Shown piece by piece: positions 45,265 to 57,396 of a stretch of 64,000 nucleotides of DNA. Source of the DNA: Phaseolus vulgaris (taxonomy: Eukaryota; Streptophyta; Magnoliopsida; Fabales; Fabaceae); the NCBI RefSeq assembly GCF_000499845.2, contig NC_023750.2, positions 6,508,874-6,572,873 of the forward strand. The letters run 5' to 3'. Positions within the stretch are counted from its first letter, which is position 1, and each line of letters opens with the position of its first letter. The translations under genes were made by a program, and so were the position numbers. A model generated the notes under the pieces. That model made no database searches. It saw only the letters and a program-made list of their open reading frames with translations, and was not told where the DNA came from.

Positions 45265-46826
45265 GTTTTTACAACTACTTTCAATTGTCTCTTCACTCTG
45301 ATCATGGTGTCAAATGACACTTTTTTTTCTTAATCTTATAGTTGGTTTTATCTTTAATTTTCAAACATTCTTGGGTCTTACTTGGAGTTATCAAACATTC
45401 TTCATTCATATTTTTTATCTATTTTTCTTAGACAATCTTACTTTTTGAATTGTTAATGGCATGTTTATAGTACATTTTATTTCACTATTGCTTGATTACC
45501 ACATCTTTAAAATGTTTTGTTTAAAACTAAAATTATAAACTAAAAAATTGATTGGTTGGTGTTATAGTTGAATCTGGAATTACAATTCATATTAGATTTG
45601 GATATGGAATTGTAATTGAAATTTATTTTTGATTTGGATTTTGAATTAGATTTGACATTGAGTTTGTAATGATAATGAGTTTTGAACTATAATTGATATA
45701 GGCATGCTTCAAATTTAAAAGCGGATTGAAAATTATTTAAACTAAACTAATGTTTCATTACCTTTAGTGTCGACTTAACTGACGCTATCAATTTTTTTCT
45801 ACCAGTTAGCATTGGCTTGAACCACTCAAAATCCACATTTTTTTTGTTAATTTTGTATAGTTCTGACTAAATCGACACAAACCTTTTAATTAAAATGTTT
45901 TATTTACTTAAAGTGAATGCTTTTACAACACCTTGTTAATTTTTATTTTTTTTATATTTAGTTTATTTAGCGTTGGTCTAACCAACGTTATCATTATATT
46001 ATTAAATATTGGTAATCTAATTTGCGTTCGTTACGTTGACACTACTAACATCCTTCCATAGACCAACGCAAGATTCAATAACTTTCAGACATGGAACATG
46101 AGCTTTTTAGCCGATGCAAGGTGAACACTAATCACGCTTTAGTGTCAACTTTTTTTATTTGTGTGTCGCTTTTTGTCGACTCTACGACCATTTATTCTTA
46201 TAGTGAGTATAATGAACACAAATTTTTAAAAACTAAATTTATGTTTTCTTCTTCTTAGTTTTGAAATATAAAGCATTTCAAAATTTAAAATTTATTTTAG
46301 CTCTATTTAAAAATGAACCAAAACAAATAAAATCACTTGATTTTTACATATTTTAGATTTTTTTTTATAATTTTTATTAGAATGAAAACCATTGATATCA
46401 CAACTTCTTTGGAACAAATTTCTCACATCTCTCTGCTCTCTTCAGAAACTTCTTCAAACTCTAAAACACCATTCTCTCTCTTATTTTATATTTCCCAAAC
46501 ATATAAAGAAATTCACCTTGGCAAATTTTGTCATGTTCCTACAAAAATGTATCACATCAAAGTTTTTATGGTCATTCATCCTCACCATCATTCTTTTTGT
46601 TGTGGGAATTTTCTTCTTGGAATTGGTGTCTCACAAAAACAATGACAAACACGATACTTTTCACAATCCCAATATGTTTTTTTGTGAAAAATGCAACTCT
46701 CACTTCTTTCACCTACACCAACACCACCCTCCATTACAACCTCACCCTGCAACTCAGTATACCTAGCAAATTCACCACCCTCGACTACATCAACGTCGTC
46801 GCCTCCTACAACAACATCACATTTGC
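45265..46826. repeat. Right arm of the head-to-head inverted duplication
   Basis: The reverse complement matches 32988-33955 (inner part) and then 20548-21175 (outer part), i.e. the left arm once the Gypsy element is removed. It includes a CACTA-like terminus (TCTTATAGTG, near 46196-46205) and the promoter and first 290 or so bases of the NDR1/HIN1-like gene at 46533. Confidence 0.78.
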
Positions 46827-47070
46827 CTCTCAACCCGATGAAACCCTAATTGAAGGTTTCACAGGATTGAGCATTCATTTCAATGGTGAACGCGTTCTTG
46901 CACTCTCTGCGAATCAACATTCAGAGTTGGACAGTGACAACATGTCAGGAATTTACAACATCAGTGTCAAGTTTTGGCCATCGAAGAAGATTAGCACTCC
47001 TACGAAGGTTCTTTGTGACTTACAAATTCCCATGAATAATAGTATTTTGTGTGATTGGATAAAAGATTAA
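46533..47070 (+). pseudogene. NDR1/HIN1-like (LEA_2) protein gene with a frameshift
   Basis: A second copy of the membrane protein encoded at 54528-55094. ATG 46533 opens MFLQKCITSKFLWSFILTII, a short cytosolic tail and transmembrane helix aligned with MTLQCILSKYLWGFILTMI of the intact copy. The homologous frame is lost in a run of seven T (46677-46683); with six T it would stay in frame. The second frame continues NATLTSFTYTN, SIPSKFTTLDYINVVASYNN, FASQPDETLIEGFTGLSIHF and YNISVKFWPSKK to TAA 47068-47070. The body otherwise looks well preserved, so the inactivation is recent, or this is a homopolymer sequencing error. Its 5' part and upstream region form the right arm of an inverted duplication. 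Confidence 0.75.
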
Positions 47071-48039
47071 AGAATTATTATTATTTTTTGTATATTGGGT
47101 GTTACTTTGATCCAAGAATTCAAAAAGAGAAATCACAAAGAAGGTGAATTTTAATTTTGATGAAAAATTTTGTTTTGATTCTTTTTTATGTTGTAGAATT
47201 TGTTTTTTTTTTATATTTATTTTAGGGTTTGAGAATTCTTGTTGAGATCTTATGCATGTAAATTACTCTTGGATGGAAAGAAAATGTAGAATTTTAAATA
47301 ATTTCCATAAAAAAAAATTATAAATCACGTTATCTCTTTTTCATGAGTTATGGCTGCAAAATGTTAATTAACAATTTAACACATACCAACTGTAATTAAC
47401 TTCACAGATCTGTTTTTCCTCAAAATAATGGTTGGTTTTTCACTGGGTCACTATTTTATAGGCTGATTTTTAGATTAACCAATTTTAGGGTTGAATTGAA
47501 CTAGATGACACTGAATTTCCAATTGAATCTCAAGTAAAAACATAATTAAAAGAAATTAATCAACTTAAAATTATTAGTTCTCTTATGTTAGTGATTAATA
47601 ATAAGAAAAAATATTACAAAAGAAGAATTTAAATCACTTTCCTAATTTATTATAAGATCTAAACAAAGCTTCACTTCACTTACTCCAAAGATTAAAAAAA
47701 ATAGGAAAGTGAATTAAATACCTCTTTTCTTGTTTTCAAATTTTTCCAATTTCTTGTTTTGAGCAGGGTGATTATTAATTGGAACGATGTTTTTTTTTAT
47801 GCAAAAATCATAACCTATTTAGGAAATATTTCTAAACATTTTCATATTTATTCTTTTATTTGTCATAAAAAAAATTGTCATATTTTCTTTAACGCTCTAT
47901 TCAACAACAACCAACAAATAAAAACTTATTCAAAAGTAATTTTGATTCACTAGATAATCTCTTACACTCAATAACAAATGAGAAGAGAAAAAGAAAAGAA
48001 CGATTGCGAACAAAAAAAATGTTATAATATGCATTGATT
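47071..48039. other. Intergenic, with one arm of a dispersed inverted repeat
   Basis: No gene. 47331-47716 is the inverted copy of 57397-57733. A local hairpin-like pair (AAATCACTTTCC near 47630, GGAAAGTGAATT near 47704) lies inside it. Confidence 0.5.
47331..47716 (+). repeat. Arm of an inverted repeat shared with 57397-57733
   Basis: Shared landmarks are TATCTCTTTTTCATGAGTTA-like, AATGTTAATTAACA, TCCAATTGAAT and TTAGTGATTAATA blocks. In this arm it lies about 260 bp after the frameshifted NDR1/HIN1-like copy; in the other arm about 2.3 kb upstream of the intact copy. Confidence 0.65.
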
Positions 48040-48152
48040 TCTATATATATAAGTATTAACTTTATATATATATATATTTATACATATATATATATATGTA
48101 TAAATATATATATATATATATATACATATATATGTATATGTATAAATATATA

Positions 48153-48185
<33 letters not shown>

Positions 48186-48219
48186 GTATAAATATATAAA
48201 TATATATATGTATAAATAC

Positions 48220-48251
<32 letters not shown>

Positions 48252-48260
48252 TTCTCTTAA
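48040..48260. repeat. AT microsatellite, complex (TATA/TGTATAAATA)
   Basis: About 220 bp of TA repeats with interspersed GTATAAATA units. Long apparent reading frames of Tyr/Ile here are artefacts. A pure AT run follows at 48412-48446. Confidence 0.9.
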
Positions 48261-48409
48261 AAATTATTCCATTCAAAAAGTATTGTTTTAAATACTATAT
48301 GATGCATCATCTCTAAATAAAAGTATATTATAACATTTATATTTATGTCTTTTTTAAATGTCACTCTTACCTCCTCACCTAAGCCAATACTATCTAAATA
48401 AAAACATTA

Positions 48410-48449
<40 letters not shown>

Positions 48450-49139
48450 CAAATTATTTATATTATAACGATTACCATTATCAATACTTTTATTGGTATT
48501 TACTTGAATTGGTTGCTTGCATTATTTTATTTTTTTAGGAATTACTTACTTTTTTTCAATTTTCATAGTTAATTTGTATATTTATATATTGTGAAATTGA
48601 TAAGATGATTCTTTTAGAAAGTTACATGTTGATAGATGATTATATAAAGAAAGAAAATCTATTATCTTTAAGATTTTGAGTTAAAGGTATAAATTAATTC
48701 ATTAGTTACCAAGACCAATAACTGGATCTGATGTTCTCATTGGTCTTACGGAGAAATCACCAAAAAATTTAACATTAATATCATAAACAAATCGATATAA
48801 AAAATTACCACATCACCTTAAAAAAAGCTTAAGACAATAAATTTTGAATAGAGAGTGGGTCCTAATTTTTTATATCGTGATTTATCTATTGATTTAACAA
48901 GATCGTTTATTAAATATTGTCAAATTATGTGATAAATATTAATAATTATAAATTTCTCTAAATTATAACAAAAAATCGATTAGAAAATCTAAAGCAAAGT
49001 TCATCACAAAACATCCTCGTAAAGTGTCTTTCAAGGAAAAAAGTACTTTCAAAGAGAATTTATTTGGTATCTTAATATTCTCAAACAAGAGTAAAAAGGG
49101 TTTTATTCTACTATACTTAATTATACTTCTAAGATTTAT

Positions 49140-50075
49140 TAATTTTTGGAATGATAGACAGTGTTCTACTACTTCTAAATATTTGAGGGTTATCTGATGG
49201 TGCTAGCATTTCGGATATAGTTTCTCAATTTTGGACAAGTTGTGATTGAAATATTCCTTTACCTTTACAGCAGATGTCTCATTTTTTTAATCATATCATG
49301 GTTAGGGAGAAACAGGATATTCCTAATTGGATTTTGAATAACTATGGTCGTTTCACTCTTAAATCGGCTATGATTTTTTTTCTCGGAACCAGGAGTTCCC
49401 TGTGGTTGGGGGTAATTAATTCATTTGGTCTTCATCTATTTTGCTTTCCAAAACACTAGTACTCTGGAAAGTTTTTCATGGACGACTTCCTACAGATCAG
49501 CATATTCAGAATAAAGATTTGCATTTATGTTCTATATGTACGCTTTGTCGCTTTGTGAAAAGCATGAGGAATCTAATTCAGCATTTATTTTTTGAATGTT
49601 CTACTACTTTGCATATTTGGAGTTGAGTTCGGCAGATTTTTCTTACTTCTCATTTCTCTTATAAGGATGGTCTTCTTTCTTTTATTAAGAGTGATGGTAG
49701 TCCTTTGGTTAAATTGATTAAGCGTGTTGTGATAACTTTTTCTATTTGGATGATATGGCGTATGAGGAATTATGTTAGATTTCAGGATAAGAGTGGTGTT
49801 TCTAGGGCTATTTCAGTAATTAAAGATTTAACTTGTCTAGTAAGAAATTCGTCTAAAGCTTCAATGAAGAATGATATGTTAGATTTCACTGTGATTAAGT
49901 TTTTTGGTATTAATACTCGTACTGGTAAAGTTCTTCGTCCTCTTCTTGTTATATTGAAGTTCCCTTCACCAGACTGGGTTAAAATTAACACTAATTGGGC
50001 TGCTAGGGGATATTCTGGTCTTGCTACTTGTGGAGGTATTTTTCGTGGGAGTATAAGTGAGTTTATGGGGAGGAA
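49140..50075 (+). pseudogene. LINE fragment (zinc-binding region and RNase H start)
   Basis: Broken plus-strand frames give the C-terminal part of an L1-type ORF2. KTLVLWKVFHGRLPTDQHIQ and a CSICTLC...HLFFECSTTLHIW zinc-binding segment (49440-49625) are followed by IKRVVITFSIWMIWRMRNYV, and WVKINTNWAARGYSGLATCG (about 49977-50035), the beginning of a plant LINE RNase H domain. The usual catalytic Asp of the NTDG motif is Asn here. It ends abruptly near 50075. Several stops and frameshifts; dead. Confidence 0.78.
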
Positions 50076-50097
50076 ACATCAAAAGAAAATATTTTAA

Positions 50098-50700
50098 AGA
50101 TCTGATTAGTAAGGAACCGGAAGACATTGTTTGGTTACAAGAGACTAAATGCTCTATGTTAAGTAAGGAGATTTTTTATCTTTTTTGGGTTCTAATGAAA
50201 TAGATTGGGTTGAAAATGGCGTTAACTATAATGTAGGTGAGATTATTACAATGTGGAGAAAGAATTGTTTTCAGATGTCTAGTTTTTTCAATGGAAGAAA
50301 TTTTTCTATTATTGAAGGGTTATGGAAGGTTGGGATTGGGGTACAAGTCACAATTGTGAATGTTTATTGCTCCGTCTCGTTGAAGGAAAAGAAGTTGATT
50401 TGGGAGGAGATCAGTGAGTACAGGAAGAATCAAGTTTCTAAGGCCTAGTGCGTTATTGGGGATTTTAATTCTATCAGAAGACAAGAGGAGAGGAAGAGCT
50501 TGATTTCAGTGTTCGATTACAGAATAAAAATAAATGGGTTTAACGCCTTCATAGAAAAATCTGAATTGGTAGATCTTGTTGGTTGGCAAAATGTTTACTT
50601 GGTATAAATCGAATGGGTTAGTGAAAAGTAGGATTAATAGGGTCCTTGTGTCAAAGGAATGACTTGAAGTTTGGTCGCACAGTAATCTTTCGAGAACCTA
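50098..50700 (+). pseudogene. LINE fragment (endonuclease domain)
   Basis: The N-terminal endonuclease of an L1-type ORF2, lying downstream of a C-terminal fragment and so from a different LINE copy. Segments: DIVWLQETK-like (about 50125), GSNEIDWVENG, IITMWRKNCF, FSIIEGLWKVGIGVQVTIVN (50310-50365) and VIGDFNSIRRQEERKS (50450-50497). A SRIDRVLVSKEW-like end near 50650 is in a shifted frame. Multiple stops. No RT follows before the solo LTR at 50915. Confidence 0.75.
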
Positions 50701-50914
50701 TGAAGAATTCAATGGTGAAAGAACTTGGGGATCAACAACTTTTTAATCATTCTTTTAATCTCTTTTATATTTTCTACACAATTATCTCAAACCTCTTTTT
50801 ATCTTTATTGTCATTGCTAACTTTTATTGCTTGCAGATAGATTCTAAACACCGATCTACTGATTTTACTATTGGATTTGTTGGGAGACAATTTGAGGTCA
50901 TTTGACCACTTCAT

Positions 50915-52069
50915 TGTTGAACCAAGTGGTGTTCAAGTTTTGAAGAATCCAAACCCTTTGAAGGATGTTGAAGCCTTGGTTGTGCTTGATGTTGTTGTGC
51001 TGGTTTAGCTTAGTTCTGGGGTAGTTTATATGTTGTAATCCACCCTTTGATTAAATCTAAAGCATTAGCATTCTCAATCTTTGTGAAAGTAAAATGTTTT
51101 CAAACTAAGTTAAAACAACCGATTGTTTTGTCGAAACAACCGATTGTTTATACTTAGGTGTTTTGAGAAAACGATTGAAAACTGTTTTTAAAATGGTTGA
51201 ACTGTTAAGTACCAAAACAACCGATTGATTCGAGGAAACAACCGATTGTTTGTTTTGGGACCATAACAGAAAAACTGTTTTCTGTTTGACTGAGCTTTAA
51301 ATGATTTAACTGCTTACGCTTCAGTCATTAAATCCTTTGACCAATCCTTTTAATGCAATTTAAGAGTTTGTTAAGATTTGATAACAAACTACATCTTTGA
51401 ATATATTCAGAAAAACAGATTTGAGATTTTAAGAATCTTTGACAAACTTTTTCCTAAGAGTTTTGAGTTTTTCAAAGAGCTGAGATTGCTAAGAGTTTGT
51501 GATTGATCAAAGTGTATGGAATAGGATTCTACTTGTATTGATTTCAGATTATCTTCTGTAACAAGTGTAATCCTTGTACTCTGTTGAACAAGTATTCGTT
51601 TCTGTGTTTGCTGAGATTGGCTGTGTGTTCTTGAGGGGATCAAGATCAGCAATCTTAGTGTTGGTGTGTTGACCAAGGAGAGTGTGTTTCTTGAGGTGTT
51701 CAAGGTCATTCTCTTGGTTGTTGTGTAAGTGATCGAGTGGTGATTGCTTAGTGGATTTTCTCAGGGTTTCTGAGAAGAATGGATGTAGCTCTGGGTTTGG
51801 AGTGAACCAGTATAAACAACTGTGTACAATTTCTCTATCCCTATCTCTTTAAATTCAGTTTTGTCAATTGATAACTGGTATAAACAACCGATTGTTTCGG
51901 TAAAACAACCGATTGTTTTTCCAGTATTGTGCTTTTGCTTTATGTTTTGAAAAACTGAATTCTTAATCCAGGCTTTCTTGAAGTATTTTTCATTCTAAGC
52001 TTAAAAGTTTACGAAAATCTTTCTTAAACAATTCACCCCCCCTCTCGTTTAAGGCCATATATTCTAACA
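50915..52069 (+). mobile_element. Solo LTR of the 16-mer-bearing family
   Basis: TGTTGAACC...TTCTAACA, 1155 bp, closely similar to 14938-16069 and to the inverted LTRs of 36422-42769. It holds three 16-mer doublets (near 51113, 51215 and 51882), all with a 21-bp step. Flanking 5-mers differ (TTCAT and CTATA), so either the target duplication has decayed or this is a recombination product. Confidence 0.85.
51113..51149. repeat. 16-mer doublet in the solo LTR (AAACAACCGATTGTTT twice)
   Basis: Cores begin at 51116 and 51137, 21 bp apart. The two other doublets in this LTR have cores at 51218/51239 and 51885/51906. Confidence 0.85.
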
Positions 52070-52146
52070 CTATACTATCATCTATTTAGCGTTAGAATAA
52101 TATACGCTAGAATCATTTTAATTTGGCAGCAAAACGACAACTATCA

Positions 52147-53130
52147 GGAATCATGGTGGTAGAAGGAACTTAGAAGTGTAACAAGTAGAGAAGAATATGG
52201 AAATTGGTTTGAGAATAATGTTAAGTGGAAATTTGGAAGAGAGAATGAAATCAAATTCTGACATGACAAATGAGTTGGAGAGAAACTATTAATAGAAACA
52301 TATCCAAGACTATATGCCAACCACATGAACAAACTGTAAGAAATTATGTAAATTAATTTCTATAAAGTGACTCACATGACTTAGAGTTTGGATTTTGGGC
52401 CCGAATATAATTTAATAATAATAATAATACAATTAAAGGGCCCATTGGTTAATGTGAGAAATATATATCTGATGATATACCTAATGAAAACCTACATCTG
52501 ATGGAGATTGAGAATTAAAGGCTATAGGATTCTGTCTCTGCAAATAATAGTTGTCTCACGGTTAGCCATCACGAAAGTGTGTGACAAGAATGGAATTGCT
52601 AAGAGATAGATTGGGACAAAGGAGATAAAGTAATTGTTCTAGTAGGATCACTCATGGAACAAGGTAAGTGCCTATTCCTTCTTGATTGTATGGATATATG
52701 AGAGAATCATGATATGATAAGATTTGTATGTGAACATTATTGTATGGGTTCATAATCATGTTTTCATTTACACAAACATGCCACAGTAGGCGAGTTAGGT
52801 ACCTACAAAACCATATCTTAGGAGAAGAATCACACATGTTCAAAAATTGATGAAAAATCAAAGTCCAACACTCTGTTGGAGAATCATTTTAAGTAGAATG
52901 GCAACAAAGGGTAAGTTAGATAATAAAGGAGTTACAATAGAAAATAGTTTGTGCACAATGTGTGGCAAAAAAGATGAATCTGTTAGCCACTTGTTTTTTC
53001 ACTTGTGATATAACATTGAGTGTATAGAATATGTGTAACAAATAGGTTGGGATGAGCAATGTTCAACATTTTCATGGCCATATGAAAGCTTTTATCAATT
53101 TCATATCATGGTCATGCGTAAGAAAAAAAA
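52147..53130 (+). pseudogene. LINE ORF2 fragments separated by about 540 bp of other sequence
   Basis: 52150-52340 reads KELRSVTSREEYGNWFENNV, then KWKFGRENEIKF and IETYPRLYAN, as in the LINE region after RT. 52885-53130 reads RMATKGKLDNKGVTIENSLC, CGKKDESVSHLFFH and so on, the zinc-binding region that normally follows some 100 codons later. The part between (52340-52880) is unrelated; it could be an insertion, but I could not fix ends or a target duplication. Stops in both parts. Confidence 0.65.
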
Positions 53131-53716
53131 AATTGGGTTATTCAGAATCAAAAGAACAACATTATGATGCAAAGGTTTTTACTCTAGCTAACTTAAAAAC
53201 TTGAAGCTGATAACTAGCAAATTCTTAAATGCTTGCTTCACATACTTAGAGTGGTGTATAAAATATAAAAATTACACTGTTATTTTAGAGCAGTTATTTT
53301 TTTATTGTTTTAATCTGTAAAGGCTATAGTCCCACCATATATTTAATATCTATAGACATTTTTAAAAAATAATTATCAAATAGATTCTCTATAAAAATAT
53401 TTTTAAAAAAAACAATTTTTATTTTAAAAATTAAAATATGTATTTGAAATTATTATTGTAAAAAAACTATGATATCAAACAACTACACTATAACCGACTA
53501 TATATTTAATATTTATATTTATAAAAATTAAATTTTTTAATTATAAGGTCTGAAACTCATTCCCATCATTATTACATATATAATTTAGCTTAATTATTTT
53601 TATAGAAATTTATTGTGAACACAGAATTTTATTATGCATATTACTTTTTTCTGTTGAGTGTAACAGATAATTCAGAACAAAACTTATTTTTCACCTTTTT
53701 AATTAGTTTATTAACA

Positions 53717-53759
<43 letters not shown>

Positions 53760-54527
53760 CTGCAACAAATTATTAAATAAAAACTAATTTTAGAAATTAA
53801 AATATTTAGTTACTATTTGATTAAATTAGAGATTATTTTATAACTTAAAAAAAATTATTAAAATATAAGGTAGTTTTTATTATTAATAAAAAAATATAAA
53901 ATAATTTTTAAATAAATATCTAACTATTAATTATTAAGATCTTAACAACTTAGTACTTTATCTTTTAAAATTAGTTTGTATTAATCTTTTAGAAACTAAT
54001 TTAGAATGTAAAATATTAATAACTAATTTAGATATCAATTTATAAACTATTTTATAATTTTTTATTTAAATATTAATATTTTTTAATCAATAAAATAGTA
54101 TATAATTTAGTTAATATAATAACTAAACTTTTTTATTTCTAAATTTGATCGCTATATAATGAATTTTTTTAATATATATATATATTAATTAAAGAGGCTT
54201 TGGTATAGAAGTTTTCATTCAATACAAAAATCTTAATTAGCATTCAATAAGAAACCCTAATCATACTGAAACCTTTCCTTTCATACCTTAATTACTTTCC
54301 AAAACCTCAGAATCATTTATGAAAGACAAATGCAGTAACACATTGTGTAAAAAAAAAACAAGAGAATGATTCATTTACATTAATTGCATGCTAATTTACA
54401 TCAAAAAAATCCCAAAACTTCCAAATAAGAACCTTCAAATCCATGAAACCAACCTAGGAAATAAAAATTACAATATGAAAAAGAACCAAAATGAAGTGTT
54501 GCAGTGACCACTTTTCTGCAATTGTTC
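53131..54527. other. AT-rich intergenic with a TA microsatellite and decayed MITE-like sequence
   Basis: A pure TA run lies at about 53719-53757. 53770-54170 has many palindromic AT motifs and resembles the CACTA-like subterminal sequence at 20340-20480. About 350 bp before 54528 is the 3' flank of the NDR1/HIN1-like gene. No coding region. Confidence 0.5.
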
Positions 54528-55094
54528 TTAATCATCTGTGGTCCAACCACATGGAACCCTAGATTGATGAGGAACTTGTATATCACATAGAACCACCGTC
54601 TTTGCAGGCCCGATCCTCTTTTCAGGCTTGATCATCTTCGATGGCCATATTCGAACAGTGACGTTGTAAAGCCCTGCGATGTGGTTCTTGTCTAACCTAG
54701 AAATCTCATCATCAGTGAAATGCACCACATTCTCGCCATTGAAGTGCATTCTCAACCCGCTGAAACCTTGCACCAAAGCTTCGTCAGGTTTGGAAGCGAA
54801 TCTTCTATCTAGGTACGATGCGGTGGCGTTGACGTAATCAAGGGAGACGTGGTTGTAGGGGACTCTTACAAAGAGAAGGAGGTCGTAGGTGAAGGTGGTG
54901 GTGGTGGTGTTGTAGGTGAAGCTGAGCACGGTGGAGTTGCAGACGGAGAAGTTGTAATCATCGTCTGATTCTTTATTGTGTTGAGACATGTGTTTGATAA
55001 GGAAACAAAATAAGACAAAAGAAATCATTGTGAGGATAAATCCCCACAGGTACTTTGATAGGATACACTGTAATGTCATGGTTGAACATCCCAT
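54528..55094 (-). CDS. NDR1/HIN1-like protein (LEA_2 domain membrane protein)
   Basis: An intact single-exon gene of 188 codons. The N-terminus MGCSTMTLQCILSK is followed by one hydrophobic segment (about residues 15-34, YLWGFILTMISFVLFCFLIK). The rest is a beta-rich LEA_2-type domain outside the membrane: STVLSFTYNTTTTTFTYDLL, VSLDYVNATASYLDRRFASK, ALVQGFSGLRMHFNGE, LYNVTVRIWPSK, with several N-glycosylation sites (NST, NTT, NAT, NVT). This architecture is typical of NHL proteins, single-pass plasma-membrane proteins linked to pathogen and stress responses; no experiment ties this one to a role. The ATG at 55094 gives the usual short cytosolic tail. Two further copies in the window (46533-47070 and 20829-20548) are broken. 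Confidence 0.88.
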   Translation of the reverse strand: MGCSTMTLQCILSKYLWGFILTMISFVLFCFLIKHMSQHNKESDDDYNFSVCNSTVLSFTYNTTTTTFTYDLLLFVRVPYNHVSLDYVNATASYLDRRFASKPDEALVQGFSGLRMHFNGENVVHFTDDEISRLDKNHIAGLYNVTVRIWPSKMIKPEKRIGPAKTVVLCDIQVPHQSRVPCGWTTDD

Positions 55095-55107
55095 GGTGAA
55101 AGGAGAA

Positions 55108-55159
55108 GAAGAAGAAGGAGTGAAAGGTTTGGGGAAGAAGAAGGAGTGAAAGGTTTGGG
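55108..55159 (-). repeat. 26-bp tandem duplication in the 5' leader of the NHL gene
   Basis: GAAGAAGAAGGAGTGAAAGG plus TTTGGG occurs twice in direct tandem (55108-55133 and 55134-55159), just upstream of the start codon. On the gene strand it is a CT-rich tract, probably in the 5' UTR. Confidence 0.8.
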
Positions 55160-57396
55160 GAAGAAGGAGAAATTAAAATGTTTGGATTAGGGTTTGGTGT
55201 AAGATTTAGAAAGGGTGAAATTAGGGTTTAGAAAGGTATTGTTGATGAGAAGTTTATAGAGATTGTAAATTTAAAAAAAGATTGAAAAAAGATTATATAG
55301 AAAAAATAAAAATAAACATAAGATATTTAAATTTAGAATAGATAAAACATTCATATCAGAAAAGGGATTTTTTTTTTCTTTATTAAATGTTGTTTTTAGA
55401 TAAAATTAAATTTATTTTTATATTTGTTACAAAAAGTATACTTTATTCTCGTTGGTTGTTACGAGGATAAATAAAAAATGAGGAATTATTTTTATTGTTA
55501 TTTGTATTTATATTTATATTTATTAAAATATAGTACAAAGAGAAATGTATTATATTTATTAAAATAAAAGAGGTTATTTTATTGATATGTGAAATTTGGT
55601 GTGGGAAGAGGTGAGAATATGCTCTCTCTTTATTTATTTATTTTTGTCTATTGTTGTCTTAAAATAAAGAATTAAAAGAAGAGTTGAGTGAATTAGTTTG
55701 CATATAAAAATTATACATTAATATTAATTTAAAAAATTAAAAAATAATTTTATTTTTTAAGTAATTCTTATAAGTTGATAAAATATTCCATGATACTAAT
55801 AAAATTAGATATATTAAATAAAGGTAGAATTAGAAAAAAAAAGTGTAAAAAAAAGTTATAAAGAATAATCTTCTATATATTAAATATAGAGAGGGTATAA
55901 ATTACGTCTTATAAATAATAGATTTAATTTTTTTATATTTAATATATCTTTTCATTTAATTGATAATTTAACAATGAGAATAAAAAATAATGATTAAAAC
56001 TGAAAATTAATACAACCTAAACCGCTTTATATATTGATGATTTGGACCAATGAGATTTTAATTTAAGTTAAACAAATATAATAGTAAATTAATAAAAACT
56101 AAAATAATTGGACCAGATTATTATCTTTTCTTTAAAATAGATCTAACTAACCCTATTAATTAGGGTGATTATCCTATCAACATATATATTTACCTGCAAT
56201 TTGTAATTATAGTAATACGTTAGATATTCATATCATGTTATTTTTTTTAATTTATATCTTATCTTAATAATATAAAAGCTAACAAATTTCCAAAATGTAA
56301 TTTTCTCATCTGAAAGTTTAAATTCTTTTTCACTTATATCTTATAATTAAACTCAGTTGTATTCTTATACTTTTGTTGCAAATCATTTGCGTTAAATATA
56401 TACAAATATAATTAATCAAAAAAATTAAGATAGAACTATTAGCTTAATATTTATTTATAAAAACATCTACCTATGAAATAAAATAATCCTCATAGTCATG
56501 AGACAAAATGATCCTCATAAAAATTAAATTAATTACTTCATTAAAAAAGAATACCAAATTGAAAAAAAAAATACCAAAAGTTAAAAAAAAAATCATATTT
56601 ATTAATTCTTTGTCTAAAATAATTCTATCACAAGCTCAAAATTTATTAAAGATTGGGAAAGAACAAATATATACAGTGACGTATTTTATTTTATTTTAAA
56701 TTTCCATGAAACAAGATTTCAATTTGTGAAATTTTAGAAAAGGAAGGTAGATAGTTTTTTTGTTCTTCTATATATTCATACAATTTATATTATTACTATA
56801 GTATAATAGACAAATGTGTGTCCACTTCTTTTAAAAATAATATTTTCAATTGAAAAAATAATTATTATAATAATTATAAAAATTAAAAATGGTTATTATA
56901 ATTTATATTAAAATTATACAAAAATATATATAAATAAAAAATGGTTATAAAAATGAATTTTTATTAGCGTTTACAGTTATAAACACTTATAATTAATCTT
57001 TGATAAATCTTTCGTAGTGAAGCTTTTATTTCATCAATAAAATTGAATGTATTTTATAAGTATAAAAAAACTTTAAAAAAAATTGAAGAAAAATAATTCA
57101 CATTATTAATTATTATAGATTGATATTATTGGTATTTAGTTGAATTATTTTTGGACTTGCTTGCAGTCTTATTTCTTCTTTCTTTAAGGAATCCTGATGT
57201 CTTAGTTTCATTATTTGGGCTTGTCCTAAGGCCCATTTAGTATTATTTGTTTGATCCATTTAAGGCTAAAAGGAAACGTAACACGCAAATTCTTACAAAT
57301 GAAGGTAGTTTCATTTTCTAGTCATATTATAGTGAAAAAACACTAATTAAAAAATTTCTTTAAAAGTTGGAATATTTTGCAAACAGGAAAAAATTA
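55160..57396. other. AT-rich upstream/intergenic region, no gene
   Basis: The first few hundred bases upstream of the NHL gene are its presumed promoter, without a clear single TATA box. The rest is AT-rich. 57030-57205 resembles 18530-18690 (direct). A 63-codon frame near 56508-56699 is Lys/Ile-rich low-complexity sequence and not credible as a gene. Confidence 0.45.

Noticed and set aside
48022..48276. 84-codon open frame made of Tyr and Ile
   Set aside because: It is the translation of a TA/TGTATAAATA microsatellite and has no codon structure of its own.
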